Notes under the pieces: generated by a model
Database searches by the model: none
Seen by the model: only the letters and a program-made list of their open reading frames with translations
Told to the model about the DNA's origin: nothing
Program-made: the position numbers and the translations under genes
Shown here: positions 17,227 to 25,752 of the stretch, in pieces
How the letters are laid out: each line of letters starts with the position of its first letter
Position numbering within the stretch: position 1 is the first letter of the stretch
DNA from: Planctomycetota bacterium
Lineage (GTDB): Bacteria; Planctomycetota; UBA8742; UBA2392
Assembly (NCBI GenBank): GCA_025993795.1
Contig: JAMQHL010000013.1
Span: forward strand, 1-64,000
Direction of reading: 5' to 3'
DNA length: 64,000 bases

Positions 17227-18336
17227 ATGAATTGGCGCTCATTGCCTCTCTTTCTACTGGTCGCGGCTGGTTGCAGCCGTGGTGTTGCAATCGATCCTCC
17301 ACCCGAGCCGACCGACACTGCCATCCAGCGTTATGACGGCACGCCCGTGACGCTTGAGGACCTGCGCGCAAGCCGCCCCGCTGCGCTGGCCGTGGCAGAT
17401 ACCGTAGCGCGCCTGGAGAAAGAGCTGCGCGAACCCTGGCAGGAAGCACGCTCAGGGCGCGAGCTGGTTGATGCGGTGACCAGCGCCTGGCCGGCTGACA
17501 CGCGCACGGCCGATTCCGCGTGGGCGAATGCCGAGCCCGCGGCGGCGCGCCCTGGCCGCCAACTGTTCCGCGAGTTCGGCGTGTACGCGATGCCATCAAG
17601 TCCCTATGCCATGGGCCCACGGGCCTCGCCCTCAACGATTGAAGAGTACGCCGCATTGCTGGCCGAAGCCCACGATGACTCCGACGATGCCGCGCTGCTG
17701 CGCGCCGCGTGGCGACACTTTTCGCCGGGCACCAGTGAGCGGCGCTCTGACTATCTGGCTGCCTACTGGTTGTTTGAGCTTGATTATCCCGGGGACATCC
17801 AGGTTGCGATTAGCGAAAGTCTTCTGGGCCCCCACCAGCGCAGCACCGTGGCGCGGGCGGGCAGCACTTCGTTTCGCGGGCCGACCGAGGCGCATGAGGG
17901 CTATATGTGCAGCGTCATTCTGATTGACCTGCTTTCGCCGGGCAAGAACTCGCCGGTGCTGCAGGTCATCGACACACTTCGGGCCGCTGTGCATGGGCAG
18001 GGGCCCCTTCCGCCCGGCATGCTCGCGGAGGGCCGCGCCGAGGTCCCTTCAGCTTACGATGGCGCATTCCTGCGCTCGGTGCTGAACGGCCTTTCACGGG
18101 GCTGCGCCGAATTGATCTGGCTGCCAGCCGCCACGACGCGTTTGACCGCACAGTTCTCATACCTCGTGGAAACCGGGGAAGCACGGGCAACACTTGGGTT
18201 GACACGCGTTCGAAATGGCTGGGTACTCGACGCCTTCATCTACCAGCCGGCCGGCGCCTCGCTCACGGGCAACGGCGGCGCGAGTCTGGACCTGATGCCC
18301 CTGCTGCGCGGCCTGCAGACCGGCAGCGGGAACTGA
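17227..18336 (+). CDS. Hypothetical lipoprotein (369 aa)
   Basis: The N-terminus MNWRSLPLFLLVAAGCSRG is a lipoprotein signal, with the Cys near residue 16. The mature part is mostly helical in the first half (about 40-190). It then has strands around 290-350 (TARFSYLVETGE-like pattern, GWVLDAFIYQP). A lone conserved-looking Cys sits in EGYMCSVILIDLL. I cannot assign a family. It is monocistronic: a non-coding repeat region follows, and the start has a leaderless-type promoter. Confidence 0.7.
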   Translation: MNWRSLPLFLLVAAGCSRGVAIDPPPEPTDTAIQRYDGTPVTLEDLRASRPAALAVADTVARLEKELREPWQEARSGRELVDAVTSAWPADTRTADSAWANAEPAAARPGRQLFREFGVYAMPSSPYAMGPRASPSTIEEYAALLAEAHDDSDDAALLRAAWRHFSPGTSERRSDYLAAYWLFELDYPGDIQVAISESLLGPHQRSTVARAGSTSFRGPTEAHEGYMCSVILIDLLSPGKNSPVLQVIDTLRAAVHGQGPLPPGMLAEGRAEVPSAYDGAFLRSVLNGLSRGCAELIWLPAATTRLTAQFSYLVETGEARATLGLTRVRNGWVLDAFIYQPAGASLTGNGGASLDLMPLLRGLQTGSGN

Positions 18337-18337
18337 G

Positions 18338-18918
18338 GAAGTGTCGAGGGGTCGCCGCCCCTGCTTCTGTCAGCGGCTTGTCTCAAGCCAGTGCGCCAGG
18401 AACGGCTTACTGCTTTTGCCCGCTGAGCCCACGAAGGGCCGCCAAGCCCCTGCCGCTCAATCGCCTTCTGGTTCTTCGCGCCTCTGCCTGGGACCGCAGT
18501 TGTCATTCAAGTTCAATTCGCGACAGAGAACTGCTTTTGGATACGGCAACTGCCACGGCATTTGAGCCACAGATTCACACAGATTGAGTTTGGTCCTCTG
18601 CATCTGTGTGAATCCGTGTTCATCTGTGGTTTCAAAGCCTTTTCCCTGCTTTTGCCTTTCTTTGCAGGCTCTTCGTTTCAGCCCTTTGCAGCGCTCTGCG
18701 TGAAACTGGGGGCGCGCGTGTCCGGGTTTGGTACACAGGAAGCGGCGGCCCCAGGTTTTGGCAGAAAGCCTTCGAAAATCTTGCCGGGGGCTTATCGCGT
18801 CATGCCCCCCGAACAATGTGCGGGGGTGGCGTTGGTGTCAGCCGCAGAAAAAGGCAAACCGCCGCAACCCCGCAGGTCTGCAACGGTTACAAACGCGACC
18901 GACGAGGACCCAAATGCA
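18338..18918. repeat. Non-coding region made of decayed intergenic repeats
   Basis: No credible gene lies in this 580-base stretch; its open frames are short and have no start signals. The centre (18567-18629) holds a REP-like inverted repeat: CCACAGATTCACACAGAT, then ATCTGTGTGAATCCGTG and CATCTGTGG. Around it are further degenerate fragments (for example GCGCTCTGCGTGAAAC at about 18690). The mosaic look suggests a sink for mobile REP-type sequences. Confidence 0.6.
18567..18629 (+). repeat. REP-like palindrome (ATCTGTGTGAATCYGTG family)
   Basis: The left arm CCACAGATTCACACAGAT is the reverse complement, with one mismatch, of ATCTGTGTGAATCCGTG in the right arm. A further partial copy, TTCATCTGTGG, follows. 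The arms flank a 15-base loop and could form a hairpin. Confidence 0.7.
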
Positions 18919-18946
18919 GACACGGCCGGGTCTCCCCGGCCGTGTC
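18919..18946 (-). terminator. Hairpin terminator of the secreted-protein cluster
   Basis: GACACGGCCGGG and CCCGGCCGTGTC form a perfect 12-base-pair stem with a four-base loop, 31 bases past the minus-strand stop at 18977. The following T-tract is weak. Confidence 0.6.
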
Positions 18947-18976
18947 TTGCTGCAGCTTGCGATTCGTCTTTTCCGG

Positions 18977-20251
18977 TTAGTCTTCGTTGAAGACCATCAA
19001 CAATTCGCGGCTAACCTTGTTGCTCTCAAGCAGGCGACCGAAGAACTTGCGGTGCGCCACGTCGTTGGCCGATGTGGCCTGGAAACGCTGGCGGATCTTG
19101 ATGTTGGTGTTGGTGCTGTCGATCATGCTGTAGGCAATCCAGGCGCGACGGGTAAGTTCCCAGCTGGTCTGGCACTGTTCTGTGGCAATGTAGGTTTCAA
19201 GCAACGCTTCGTTGTCGGCGCTATGCAGGCGGCGCAGGGCCTTGAGGGCGCCGCGAACCACGTCTTTGTTGAAGTCAGATGCATTCTGTTCACCAAGCAG
19301 CGCGGTGTGCACATACGGCAGAGCCGTCAGGTCACGCATGGCGGCCAGGGTCTGCAGCGCATTGACGCGTACCTGGGTGGGCTCGGACTGGGCGGCTGCC
19401 ATCTCGCCGATGGCTGCAATCACCGCTTCACGGTTTTCGACAGCGCTGAACAGGTTGGACAGCTTGCCGACGCACATCTGGGTGGTTTCTTCGCGCAGCA
19501 TGACCAGCTGCGTTGCAAGCGGCGGATGGGCGCTGAACTCGTTACGGATGATCTCGAGCATGTATGAGCGTTCAAGGCTGCCAATCTGCGAACCCTTCAC
19601 CAGGCTGCCGACGTACTGAATCTCTTCAACAGTCAGCGTGTTCCGGAACAACGCGTGGTCAATGAAAGCCTTGGCTGCGTCGCGTGCGGCCACGCTGCCC
19701 TTTGCGGACAACTGGCGCAGCAACTCAGCCTTCCATTCGTTGACCAGCGCCTTGTCGTACTCGCCCTCATACGCCAGTGTGCCGTACTCAAGGCGCTTGC
19801 GAAGTTCGCGCTCAATCACTGCCTGGTGCGGTGCATTGATGCTCACGAAGTTCTTGATCGCCGTTTCATTACGGTTCAAGCCGTCGGCGGCCTCGTCCGT
19901 ATCTTCAAAATAGAAGCTGCGCCACGAGTACGGGTGCAGATTGAAGTAGTACTTGCCGTTGATCAGGTTGAACCCGACGATCACGTCGCGGCCCAGTGCC
20001 TCATCTGCAGGTGCGGGCTCGAATGATTCCAGCACCAGCGTGGTGCCCGGCGCCAGGTCACCCTTGAGCAGGTTGTTGCAGCGCAACGTCAGGCGGTCAC
20101 CGCCGTTCGTGCGCTCAAGCTCGGTGAACTCGCCGCGGGCGACGTACATGGAGTCTTTGGCCAGGTCGAACAGCGTGAAAGCCGCGTTGGCAGACTGCGC
20201 GCACACTGTGATGGTGGCAGCTGCTGCGAGCGTTGCGAGAATCTTCTTCAT
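18977..20251 (-). CDS. Secreted helical-repeat protein
   Basis: This 424-residue protein has a signal peptide ending in SANA (about residue 23). Residues about 30-120 form a beta-rich domain with the phrase LLKGDLAPGTTLVLES. The rest (about 140-420) is a run of helical pairs resembling HEAT/armadillo-type repeats, such as EAVIAAIGEMAAAQSEPTQV and VRVNALQTLAAM. ATG 20251 follows GGAAGGA and starts the signal directly. It looks paralogous in plan to the neighbour at 20320-21639. A scaffold or binding role is plausible, but the function is unknown. Confidence 0.75.
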   Translation of the reverse strand: MKKILATLAAAATITVCAQSANAAFTLFDLAKDSMYVARGEFTELERTNGGDRLTLRCNNLLKGDLAPGTTLVLESFEPAPADEALGRDVIVGFNLINGKYYFNLHPYSWRSFYFEDTDEAADGLNRNETAIKNFVSINAPHQAVIERELRKRLEYGTLAYEGEYDKALVNEWKAELLRQLSAKGSVAARDAAKAFIDHALFRNTLTVEEIQYVGSLVKGSQIGSLERSYMLEIIRNEFSAHPPLATQLVMLREETTQMCVGKLSNLFSAVENREAVIAAIGEMAAAQSEPTQVRVNALQTLAAMRDLTALPYVHTALLGEQNASDFNKDVVRGALKALRRLHSADNEALLETYIATEQCQTSWELTRRAWIAYSMIDSTNTNIKIRQRFQATSANDVAHRKFFGRLLESNKVSRELLMVFNED

Positions 20252-20319
20252 GGCAGGCATCCTTCCGAAGTACGTTCCGAGATTCATTCTTTTCGGGTTC
20301 AGGGATATCCAGTCTCAAC

Positions 20320-21639
20320 CTAGTGGCCGCGGCCGTCAGCGCCCGCGATCAGTACTGTCCACGGAAACTCCAGCGCCGGCTTGATCACTTGTGCCAGCAC
20401 AGGTTCCGCAACAGCCAGGTCTTCCAGGTACTTCCGGGCGTACACCGCCTCGGCGATTCCGGTCTGCGTGATGATGGTCTTGCGGCAGGCTGCCAGGGCC
20501 ACGATCGCAGCCTTGATCTCTGCGTCGGTCAGGCCGTTGGTGTCGCGCTCGTCGATCAGCTTCTTGAGGGCCTCGACGTGTTCCTGCTCAGTGCGCAGAT
20601 CGCGGGATGCGATCAACGCCTCACGCAGCAGGTTCTTGTCGGTGCTGCCCTTGAGCAGGCCGCCCACCAGGTTCAGCGTGTCGGTGCGTACCTGTGCGCC
20701 ATCATGGCCGGCCTTGGGGCGAATCAGCCCCAGGCTGCGTACGATCACCATCTGGCGGCTCTTGTCAGAGGCCGCGTTCGGCCATTCGGCCAGCAGGCGG
20801 GCAATCGCCGCGCCGCGGTCGATTTCTTCAAGGGCCCAGCAGCCAAGGCTGGTGGTGCTCCAGTTGCTGTCGTTGAGCATGATGCTGAAAAGTCCGTCCA
20901 GGCCGCCTTCGGGCTTGTAGCGGCCGATGGCAGTGACCAGCTCGTTGCGCTCTGTGGAGCCGACGGGGCTGACCTGCGCCATGCTGAGGATGCGCTGGCG
21001 CTGGGTTTCAGTCATGGCGCCCTGGTAGCTCTCAAACTGCCACGAAAGCTCAAGGGCGCAGTCCACCGAAAGGCGACCGGCCTGGAAGTCAATCGCGTCC
21101 AGCATGTGGTCCACGGTGTTCTTGCCGGCAAGCTGATCGCGGACAAAGTCTGTCGCTGCGACGAAGTTGCCGTTGACGTCACTGGCGCTGACCGCCCCGC
21201 GCTCATCAACCAGCACCGTGATGCGGTTATCTTCAGGGCGCGAGTGCAGGAACCAGATGGCAGATTCAGTCTTCAGGTCAGCATCATAGTTGTCGAACTT
21301 GAGCTGGCGCACGCTCACGAAGTGAACCTCGGTGCCGACCGCAAGGTTGCCCTTGAGCACCTGCTCAACCTTGATGACACCATCGCGGCGGATGTTGTCC
21401 TGGCCGTCCTGGGACTTGCCATCGTGGCGCGAAGGCCAACGCTTGGCGTCAATCCCGACTTCCGCGAGTTGCACGTCCTCAACACGCTGCAGCTTGCCGA
21501 CCACGACGGCACCCGCTGCTTCCGACAGGCGCTGCACGGTGGTGCCGTGGGGCACATAGTTCTTGGCCTCGGCAGAAGCCTCCGCGGCAAGCGTGATCGC
21601 CATCAGGGCTACGGCGCAGAAGGTGATCTTGAGTTTCAT
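20320..21639 (-). CDS. Secreted helical-repeat protein, paralogue of downstream neighbour
   Basis: This 439-residue protein has a signal peptide ending at about residue 23 (EASAEA). A beta domain follows (about 30-140) with VVVGKLQRVEDV and later VLKGNLAVGTEVHFVSV, which match VARGEFTELERT and LLKGDLAPGTTLVLES of the next gene in order and spacing. The remainder is helical repeat. AAAGG sits about 8 bases before the ATG. It lies third in a run of four minus-strand genes for exported proteins, probably one operon. The function is unknown. Confidence 0.75.
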   Translation of the reverse strand: MKLKITFCAVALMAITLAAEASAEAKNYVPHGTTVQRLSEAAGAVVVGKLQRVEDVQLAEVGIDAKRWPSRHDGKSQDGQDNIRRDGVIKVEQVLKGNLAVGTEVHFVSVRQLKFDNYDADLKTESAIWFLHSRPEDNRITVLVDERGAVSASDVNGNFVAATDFVRDQLAGKNTVDHMLDAIDFQAGRLSVDCALELSWQFESYQGAMTETQRQRILSMAQVSPVGSTERNELVTAIGRYKPEGGLDGLFSIMLNDSNWSTTSLGCWALEEIDRGAAIARLLAEWPNAASDKSRQMVIVRSLGLIRPKAGHDGAQVRTDTLNLVGGLLKGSTDKNLLREALIASRDLRTEQEHVEALKKLIDERDTNGLTDAEIKAAIVALAACRKTIITQTGIAEAVYARKYLEDLAVAEPVLAQVIKPALEFPWTVLIAGADGRGH

Positions 21640-21705
21640 GGTTCAGCCTTTGTTCTTCTTAGAGTCAGGGCTAGAGTTCAGTGTTCTGCAGTTTCGGCAA
21701 TCAGT

Positions 21706-22845
21706 CTATGGCGCCGGCGGCGCCAGCGGGTCACGGTCCTTACCCGGCAAGTGCTTCGTGTTCAGCGCGTTCAGGTCGCCCTGATCGAACGTGTAGCCAA
21801 AGCCGTTCTGCCACACGACCTGGGCAGGGTCCGTCAGCGTCCCGGCTTTGCCCGAGTTCAAGCCGACCATCTGCACGATCAGGTTGGTGTGCAGGGCGCC
21901 CAGGTGACGCGCATACTCTACGCACGCTTCGATTTCGGTGTGGCCAGGCGTCGTCGGCTTGACCACCGGTGCATTCTTGAAGGCAATAGCGAACAGGTCG
22001 CCGAACACGCCAGTCGGGGACTGAACCGAGGTCCAGCCGCCGCCAAGTGCTGCGGGGATCGCGCCGGCATTCTCGACGTTCTCATTGGTGTCGTTGTCCG
22101 CCAGCGGCAGGCCCAGTGACTGGGTGAGCTGCGGGGCGCCGGCAGGCAGCAGCTTGGTCAACTGCACCAGACCGACTTCGCTGAACTGGCGGCTGAGGTA
22201 GCGGCTCTGCGGAGGCGGGAAATCGCCAGGCTGGTTGGCAGGCGGCGCTGTCCAGCCGGCAAGCACGCTGCCCGGCAAGCCTGACGGGTAGGTCAGGCGG
22301 TCCACCGAATAAACAAGGCGGGTGGGGTTGGTAGTGAAGTACGGCTCGACCGGCGCGGTGACGAAGTTGATGTCGAGGCTCTTGGCCGAGTAAATAAGGT
22401 AGCCGAACTGGTCAAGCTCACGAACGCGGCTGCCGTCGCCGTTGCGCCGGAACCACTGGCTCATGAACGAGAGCATCAGCGGGTACTGGAAGTTGACTTC
22501 AATGTGCAGCGGATCGCCGCGGTTGGTAAGGAAGCCCGAGAAGTTGGCCGTCTGCAGCGCCTGGATCGTGTCCGCCAGGATAATGATCTGGCCGGCAGGG
22601 CCGTCGTCCGCGTCGCGACCCGGATCAATGAACCAGACGTCGTTGTAGAAGCCTGTAACCTGCGGGTTCTCTGCGGCAAAGGTGAATGGCGTGACGCCGA
22701 ACAGCGGGTTCAGGCCTGGTGTGCCGATGGCAGAGCCACCCGGAGGGCCTGCAAACTTGCCGTCGCAGCCTGTGCCTGCAAGTCCGAATGCCGAGATGCC
22801 GGCTGCCAGTGCCAGGGCGGGGAAGAGTTTGGTCAGCTTGCGCAT
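21706..22845 (-). CDS. Exported protein of unknown function (379 aa)
   Basis: The N-terminus is a clear export signal of about 26 residues, with a Cys in AGTGCDG. It could be a lipoprotein, but the lipobox is poor. The mature part is Pro/Gly/Asn-rich with few long helices and looks beta-rich. It contains phrases such as FTFAAENPQVTGFYNDVWF and TPGHTEIEACVEYARHLG. AAGGAAG precedes the ATG. I do not recognise the family. Its composition resembles that of the upstream lipoprotein at 22928-24223, suggesting joint work at the cell surface. Confidence 0.7.
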   Translation of the reverse strand: MRKLTKLFPALALAAGISAFGLAGTGCDGKFAGPPGGSAIGTPGLNPLFGVTPFTFAAENPQVTGFYNDVWFIDPGRDADDGPAGQIIILADTIQALQTANFSGFLTNRGDPLHIEVNFQYPLMLSFMSQWFRRNGDGSRVRELDQFGYLIYSAKSLDINFVTAPVEPYFTTNPTRLVYSVDRLTYPSGLPGSVLAGWTAPPANQPGDFPPPQSRYLSRQFSEVGLVQLTKLLPAGAPQLTQSLGLPLADNDTNENVENAGAIPAALGGGWTSVQSPTGVFGDLFAIAFKNAPVVKPTTPGHTEIEACVEYARHLGALHTNLIVQMVGLNSGKAGTLTDPAQVVWQNGFGYTFDQGDLNALNTKHLPGKDRDPLAPPAP

Positions 22846-22927
22846 GGTCTGCTTCCTTTTCGTGGTGTTCGTGTTGCTGCGTTCTCTTTCGTGCGTTTCA
22901 GGCTATGCCTGCACAGTTTCACTCAAT

Positions 22928-24223
22928 CTAGCGGTCGCTACCTGGCAGCGTGCTCAACTGGCCAGGGGTCATCCAGTCACCGTTGACCACGTCCTGCATG
23001 CGCTGAAGGTCTTCGGTGACAATCTGGAACTCGCGCTCTGCGGCGATGAAGCCGGTCATGTCCAGGATTACGCTCAGGCTCATGATGTCTTCCTGGCCGT
23101 TTTGCACGCCGCCCGAGGCGAACGAGCTGTCCACCAGGCCGACGCCGTAACCCATCAGGTGACACCCGATCGTCGCGAAGTAATAGCAGAAGGTCAGGCC
23201 GTCATCCTTTGCTACGTTGCTGTTGCCGTCGGTCGTCTGCCACCACTGGTCGATGTAGCGAACGGAGAAGACACCGCCGCCGCCATTGACCGGGCCGCCG
23301 CCGCCGAAATAGTCGGGCACCGGCACGTTCTGCATCACCACTACCGTGTTGCCTGCAGGTGAGCCGCCGCCTGCAGTCTGGGTGTTCGTTTCAATGTGAA
23401 TGTTCTGCGCCGGCGCTTCACGCCAAGCCATGCCCAGCAATCCCGCCGGTGCAGACACGCCGTTGTAACCCCAGCAGACAGCGTTGTTGATCGGCGGCAT
23501 CACCCGCGCCTTGCCGTTGGCGCCCTGGGTAGCAGGGTTGCCCGTCTCCTGCTGGACCGCAGAAGGCGGACTGTTGGAAAGCTGCGGAGAGTAGCCTGAG
23601 CCTGCGGCTGCATGCTCATGGATCGAAATGGCCATGCTGGCAAAACCGACTGACTCAATCGTGACCGGCGGCGTGTTCGGCAGCGGGCTGGCAAGGGCCG
23701 CACCGTCCACGTCGCGCAGGTACCACTGGTTCATCATCGCAAGCGTCCATGCCGCGATGATCGGGCCACTGCCGCCGCCACCCGTCGCCATCTGGGGGTG
23801 CGGCCAACTGCCACCCGGCGGCCAGGTGACGCCGGAAAGTCCTGCGGCTTGATAACCGCCGTCGAACATGTACGGCCAATCGGGTACCTCTGTCATTGGG
23901 TTGCGGCACGGGGAAGGGTTGTCCGAGCAGTGATAGCTGTCGAGTGTGTGGGCCCACAGGTCGTGGCCAGGAGACGCGAGCTCAGTGAAGCTCGCTGAAG
24001 TGAGGTTCTGGAAGAAGGTGAAGTCCAGAGACGCGTCACCGGTGATCGGGTCAATGATCTCGGACGGCAGGTTGTAGTGAACAACCGGCGTGGTGCGAAT
24101 CGGGTACTGCTGCACCTGCGCCTGCCCGTTGAACACAATACCGTCTGAGCTGCAGCCCAGCAGAAGGGCAAACGTCCCTGCCGCGAAGAACGGGGCTACA
24201 CGTGTCATGCGTCGTACCTGCAT
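22928..24223 (-). CDS. Gly-rich lipoprotein of unknown function (431 aa)
   Basis: The signal ends in the lipobox LLGC (about residue 24 from ATG 24223). This start is chosen because GGAGAG lies six bases upstream. The mature protein is rich in Gly, Pro, Asn and Trp, and it has several paired Cys (for example SYHCSDNPSPCRNP, and CYYFATIGC), suggesting disulphides outside the cytoplasm. HEHAAAGSGY and a His-rich beginning of some loops hint at metal binding, but nothing is diagnostic. It appears to be the first gene of the four-gene secreted-protein cluster. Confidence 0.72.
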   Translation of the reverse strand: MQVRRMTRVAPFFAAGTFALLLGCSSDGIVFNGQAQVQQYPIRTTPVVHYNLPSEIIDPITGDASLDFTFFQNLTSASFTELASPGHDLWAHTLDSYHCSDNPSPCRNPMTEVPDWPYMFDGGYQAAGLSGVTWPPGGSWPHPQMATGGGGSGPIIAAWTLAMMNQWYLRDVDGAALASPLPNTPPVTIESVGFASMAISIHEHAAAGSGYSPQLSNSPPSAVQQETGNPATQGANGKARVMPPINNAVCWGYNGVSAPAGLLGMAWREAPAQNIHIETNTQTAGGGSPAGNTVVVMQNVPVPDYFGGGGPVNGGGGVFSVRYIDQWWQTTDGNSNVAKDDGLTFCYYFATIGCHLMGYGVGLVDSSFASGGVQNGQEDIMSLSVILDMTGFIAAEREFQIVTEDLQRMQDVVNGDWMTPGQLSTLPGSDR

Positions 24224-24640
24224 TGGTCTCTCCTGCATTCCGGCCTAAGCCGGGATCGGGGAACTGTAATTGCCGGTGAATCTGAATGAAGCTTAGCGAA
24301 CGCTGTGCCAATTATTTGTAACGCTGTAAACGGCTTTGTTGTCAGTGCTTGTGAATCCGCACCGGAACCTCGGTATCCAGCATGTGTGTAAAACATGCTC
24401 GCATTGCCTCGGCGCTAGTTCCGATGATTCCAGCGACTAGCCCGCGCATAACAACACGAGGGTTCAATACATCCGAGGGGATTCGTTTGGGGTTCACAAA
24501 TCGTACGCAAGGCAGCCCCGGAGTCAAGGTTGCGATCACCAGCCTGCGCAGATGCGCAAGGCCCAGCGATACGCCTTTCGCTCATTCCAATTGCGGCGTT
24601 GCTCGCTACAATTCGCCTCCTTTTCTGACACACCCTAACT
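24224..24640. other. Intergenic region between divergent lipoprotein and ribH genes
   Basis: This 417-base gap is visibly less GC-rich than its surroundings. It lacks the conserved stems of an FMN riboswitch, although ribH follows. TACAAT at about 24606-24611 is a possible -10 for ribH. A minus-strand frame from GTG 24539 to 24342 (65 codons) is open, but its third-position composition is unlike neighbouring genes and it has no ribosome-binding site. Confidence 0.4.
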
Positions 24641-25141
24641 ATGAACAAGCCTAAGCACGTTCTTGAAGGCGATCTGATTGCAGGCAACGCCCGCTTCGCG
24701 TTGGTCGCCGCCCGCTTCAACTCTTTCCTGGTCGATAAACTGGTTGAAGGCGCGCTTGACGCCATCCGGCGCCACGGCGGCAAACTTGACAACACCACGC
24801 TGGCCTGGGTCCCGGGCGCTTTTGAAATACCGGTCATGGCCCGCAAACTGGCTGAAACCGGCAACTACGACGCGATCATCTGCCTGGGTGCCGTCGTGCG
24901 CGGCTCAACCCCGCACTTCGATTACGTCGCCGGCGAAGCCGCCAAGGGCATCGCACAAGCGGGGCTGTTGACCGGCGTACCCTGTATCTTCGGCGTGGTC
25001 ACGACCGACAATCTCGAGCAGGCAATTGAACGCTGTGGCACCAAAGCCGGCAACAAAGGCTTCGACGCAGCCGTCACCGCCATCGAAATGGTCAACCTGC
25101 TGCGCAACGTCGATGGTTCCAGGAAGCATAAGGGCAAGTAG
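24641..25141 (+). CDS. ribH: 6,7-dimethyl-8-ribityllumazine synthase
   Basis: This 166-residue protein makes the riboflavin precursor from 5-amino-6-ribitylaminouracil and dihydroxybutanone phosphate. Family signatures are all present: [15 protein letters not shown] near the N-terminus, VPGAFEIP (58-65), then [15 protein letters not shown] with catalytic His92. [18 protein letters not shown] is the conserved C-terminal stretch. Length is normal. As in many bacteria, nusB follows on the same strand. No other rib gene is in the window. Confidence 0.97.
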   Translation: MNKPKHVLEGDLIAGNARFALVAARFNSFLVDKLVEGALDAIRRHGGKLDNTTLAWVPGAFEIPVMARKLAETGNYDAIICLGAVVRGSTPHFDYVAGEAAKGIAQAGLLTGVPCIFGVVTTDNLEQAIERCGTKAGNKGFDAAVTAIEMVNLLRNVDGSRKHKGK

Positions 25142-25234
25142 CAACGCACCGGCCCGTGCCCAGCCGAATCTGAACACTACCGGATTCATGCCGCGGCTTT
25201 GCCGATTGGCTGCATCGGTGTATACAGGCCCCGC

Positions 25235-25684
25235 ATGGACGTGACACCTCCTGAAGATGTACGCACCCAAGCCCGCGAACTGGCGCTGAAGCTGCTGTAC
25301 GCGCTGGATGTTTCGCGCCCGGGCGCCGCACCCGAGTCAGCAGAGGCCGAAGTGCGCAAGGTGCTTGAGGTTGAGCACCAGTCGGCGGCCGTGAGTGACT
25401 TTGCGAAACTGTTGACCGACGGCGTGCGCGAACAGCAGGCGGCGCTCGACAAGGCAATCCAGGACGCGGCTGTGAACTGGCAGGTTTCGCGCATGCCCTA
25501 TGTGGACCGCGCCATCCTGCGCATGGGCGTGTTTGAGCTGCTGCACATGTTCGACGTGCCGCCCAAGGTAACGATCAACGAAGCCGTGGACCTGGCCAAG
25601 AAATACTCAACCGAAAAGTCCGGAGCCTTCGTTAACGGGGTGCTGGACAAAGTGTTCCAGACCCACTGCCCCCAAAAGGTGTAG
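25235..25684 (+). CDS. nusB: Transcription antitermination factor NusB
   Basis: This 149-residue all-helical protein starts RTQARELALKLLYALDVSRPG, the RNA-binding arginine-rich helix of NusB. It ends with INEAVDLAKKYSTEKSGAFVNGVLD, a strong family signature. NusB pairs with S10 (NusE) on boxA RNA during rRNA transcription. ATG 25235 is preferred over the upstream in-frame ATG at 25199 on family alignment; neither has a good Shine-Dalgarno. The ribH-nusB order is common in bacteria. Confidence 0.95.
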   Translation: MDVTPPEDVRTQARELALKLLYALDVSRPGAAPESAEAEVRKVLEVEHQSAAVSDFAKLLTDGVREQQAALDKAIQDAAVNWQVSRMPYVDRAILRMGVFELLHMFDVPPKVTINEAVDLAKKYSTEKSGAFVNGVLDKVFQTHCPQKV

Positions 25685-25707
25685 GCCGCGAAGCAAGAAA
25701 ACAAGAG

Positions 25708-25727
25708 CCCCGAGCGCCAGCGACGGG
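25708..25727 (+). repeat. Solitary REP-like sequence related to the RAYT-flanking repeat
   Basis: CCCGAGCGCCAGCGACGGGC in the nusB-ftsY gap resembles the AGCGAAAGCGACGGGG core at 7652-8378. It is a candidate dispersed copy. Confidence 0.5.
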
Positions 25728-25752
25728 CACACTCGCAACTAAAGGCAATCCC

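Noticed and set aside
18338-18990. Overlapping open frames in the repeat region (for example 18562-18990 and 18457-18816)
   Set aside because: They run through inverted repeats and have no start signals; translations are repeat-derived.
24342-24539. 65-codon minus-strand frame in the lipoprotein-ribH gap
   Set aside because: Third-position composition is unlike real genes here, no ribosome-binding site, and nothing recognisable in the translation.
24240-24640. Possible FMN riboswitch before ribH
   Set aside because: The conserved multi-stem core sequences of the RFN element are absent.
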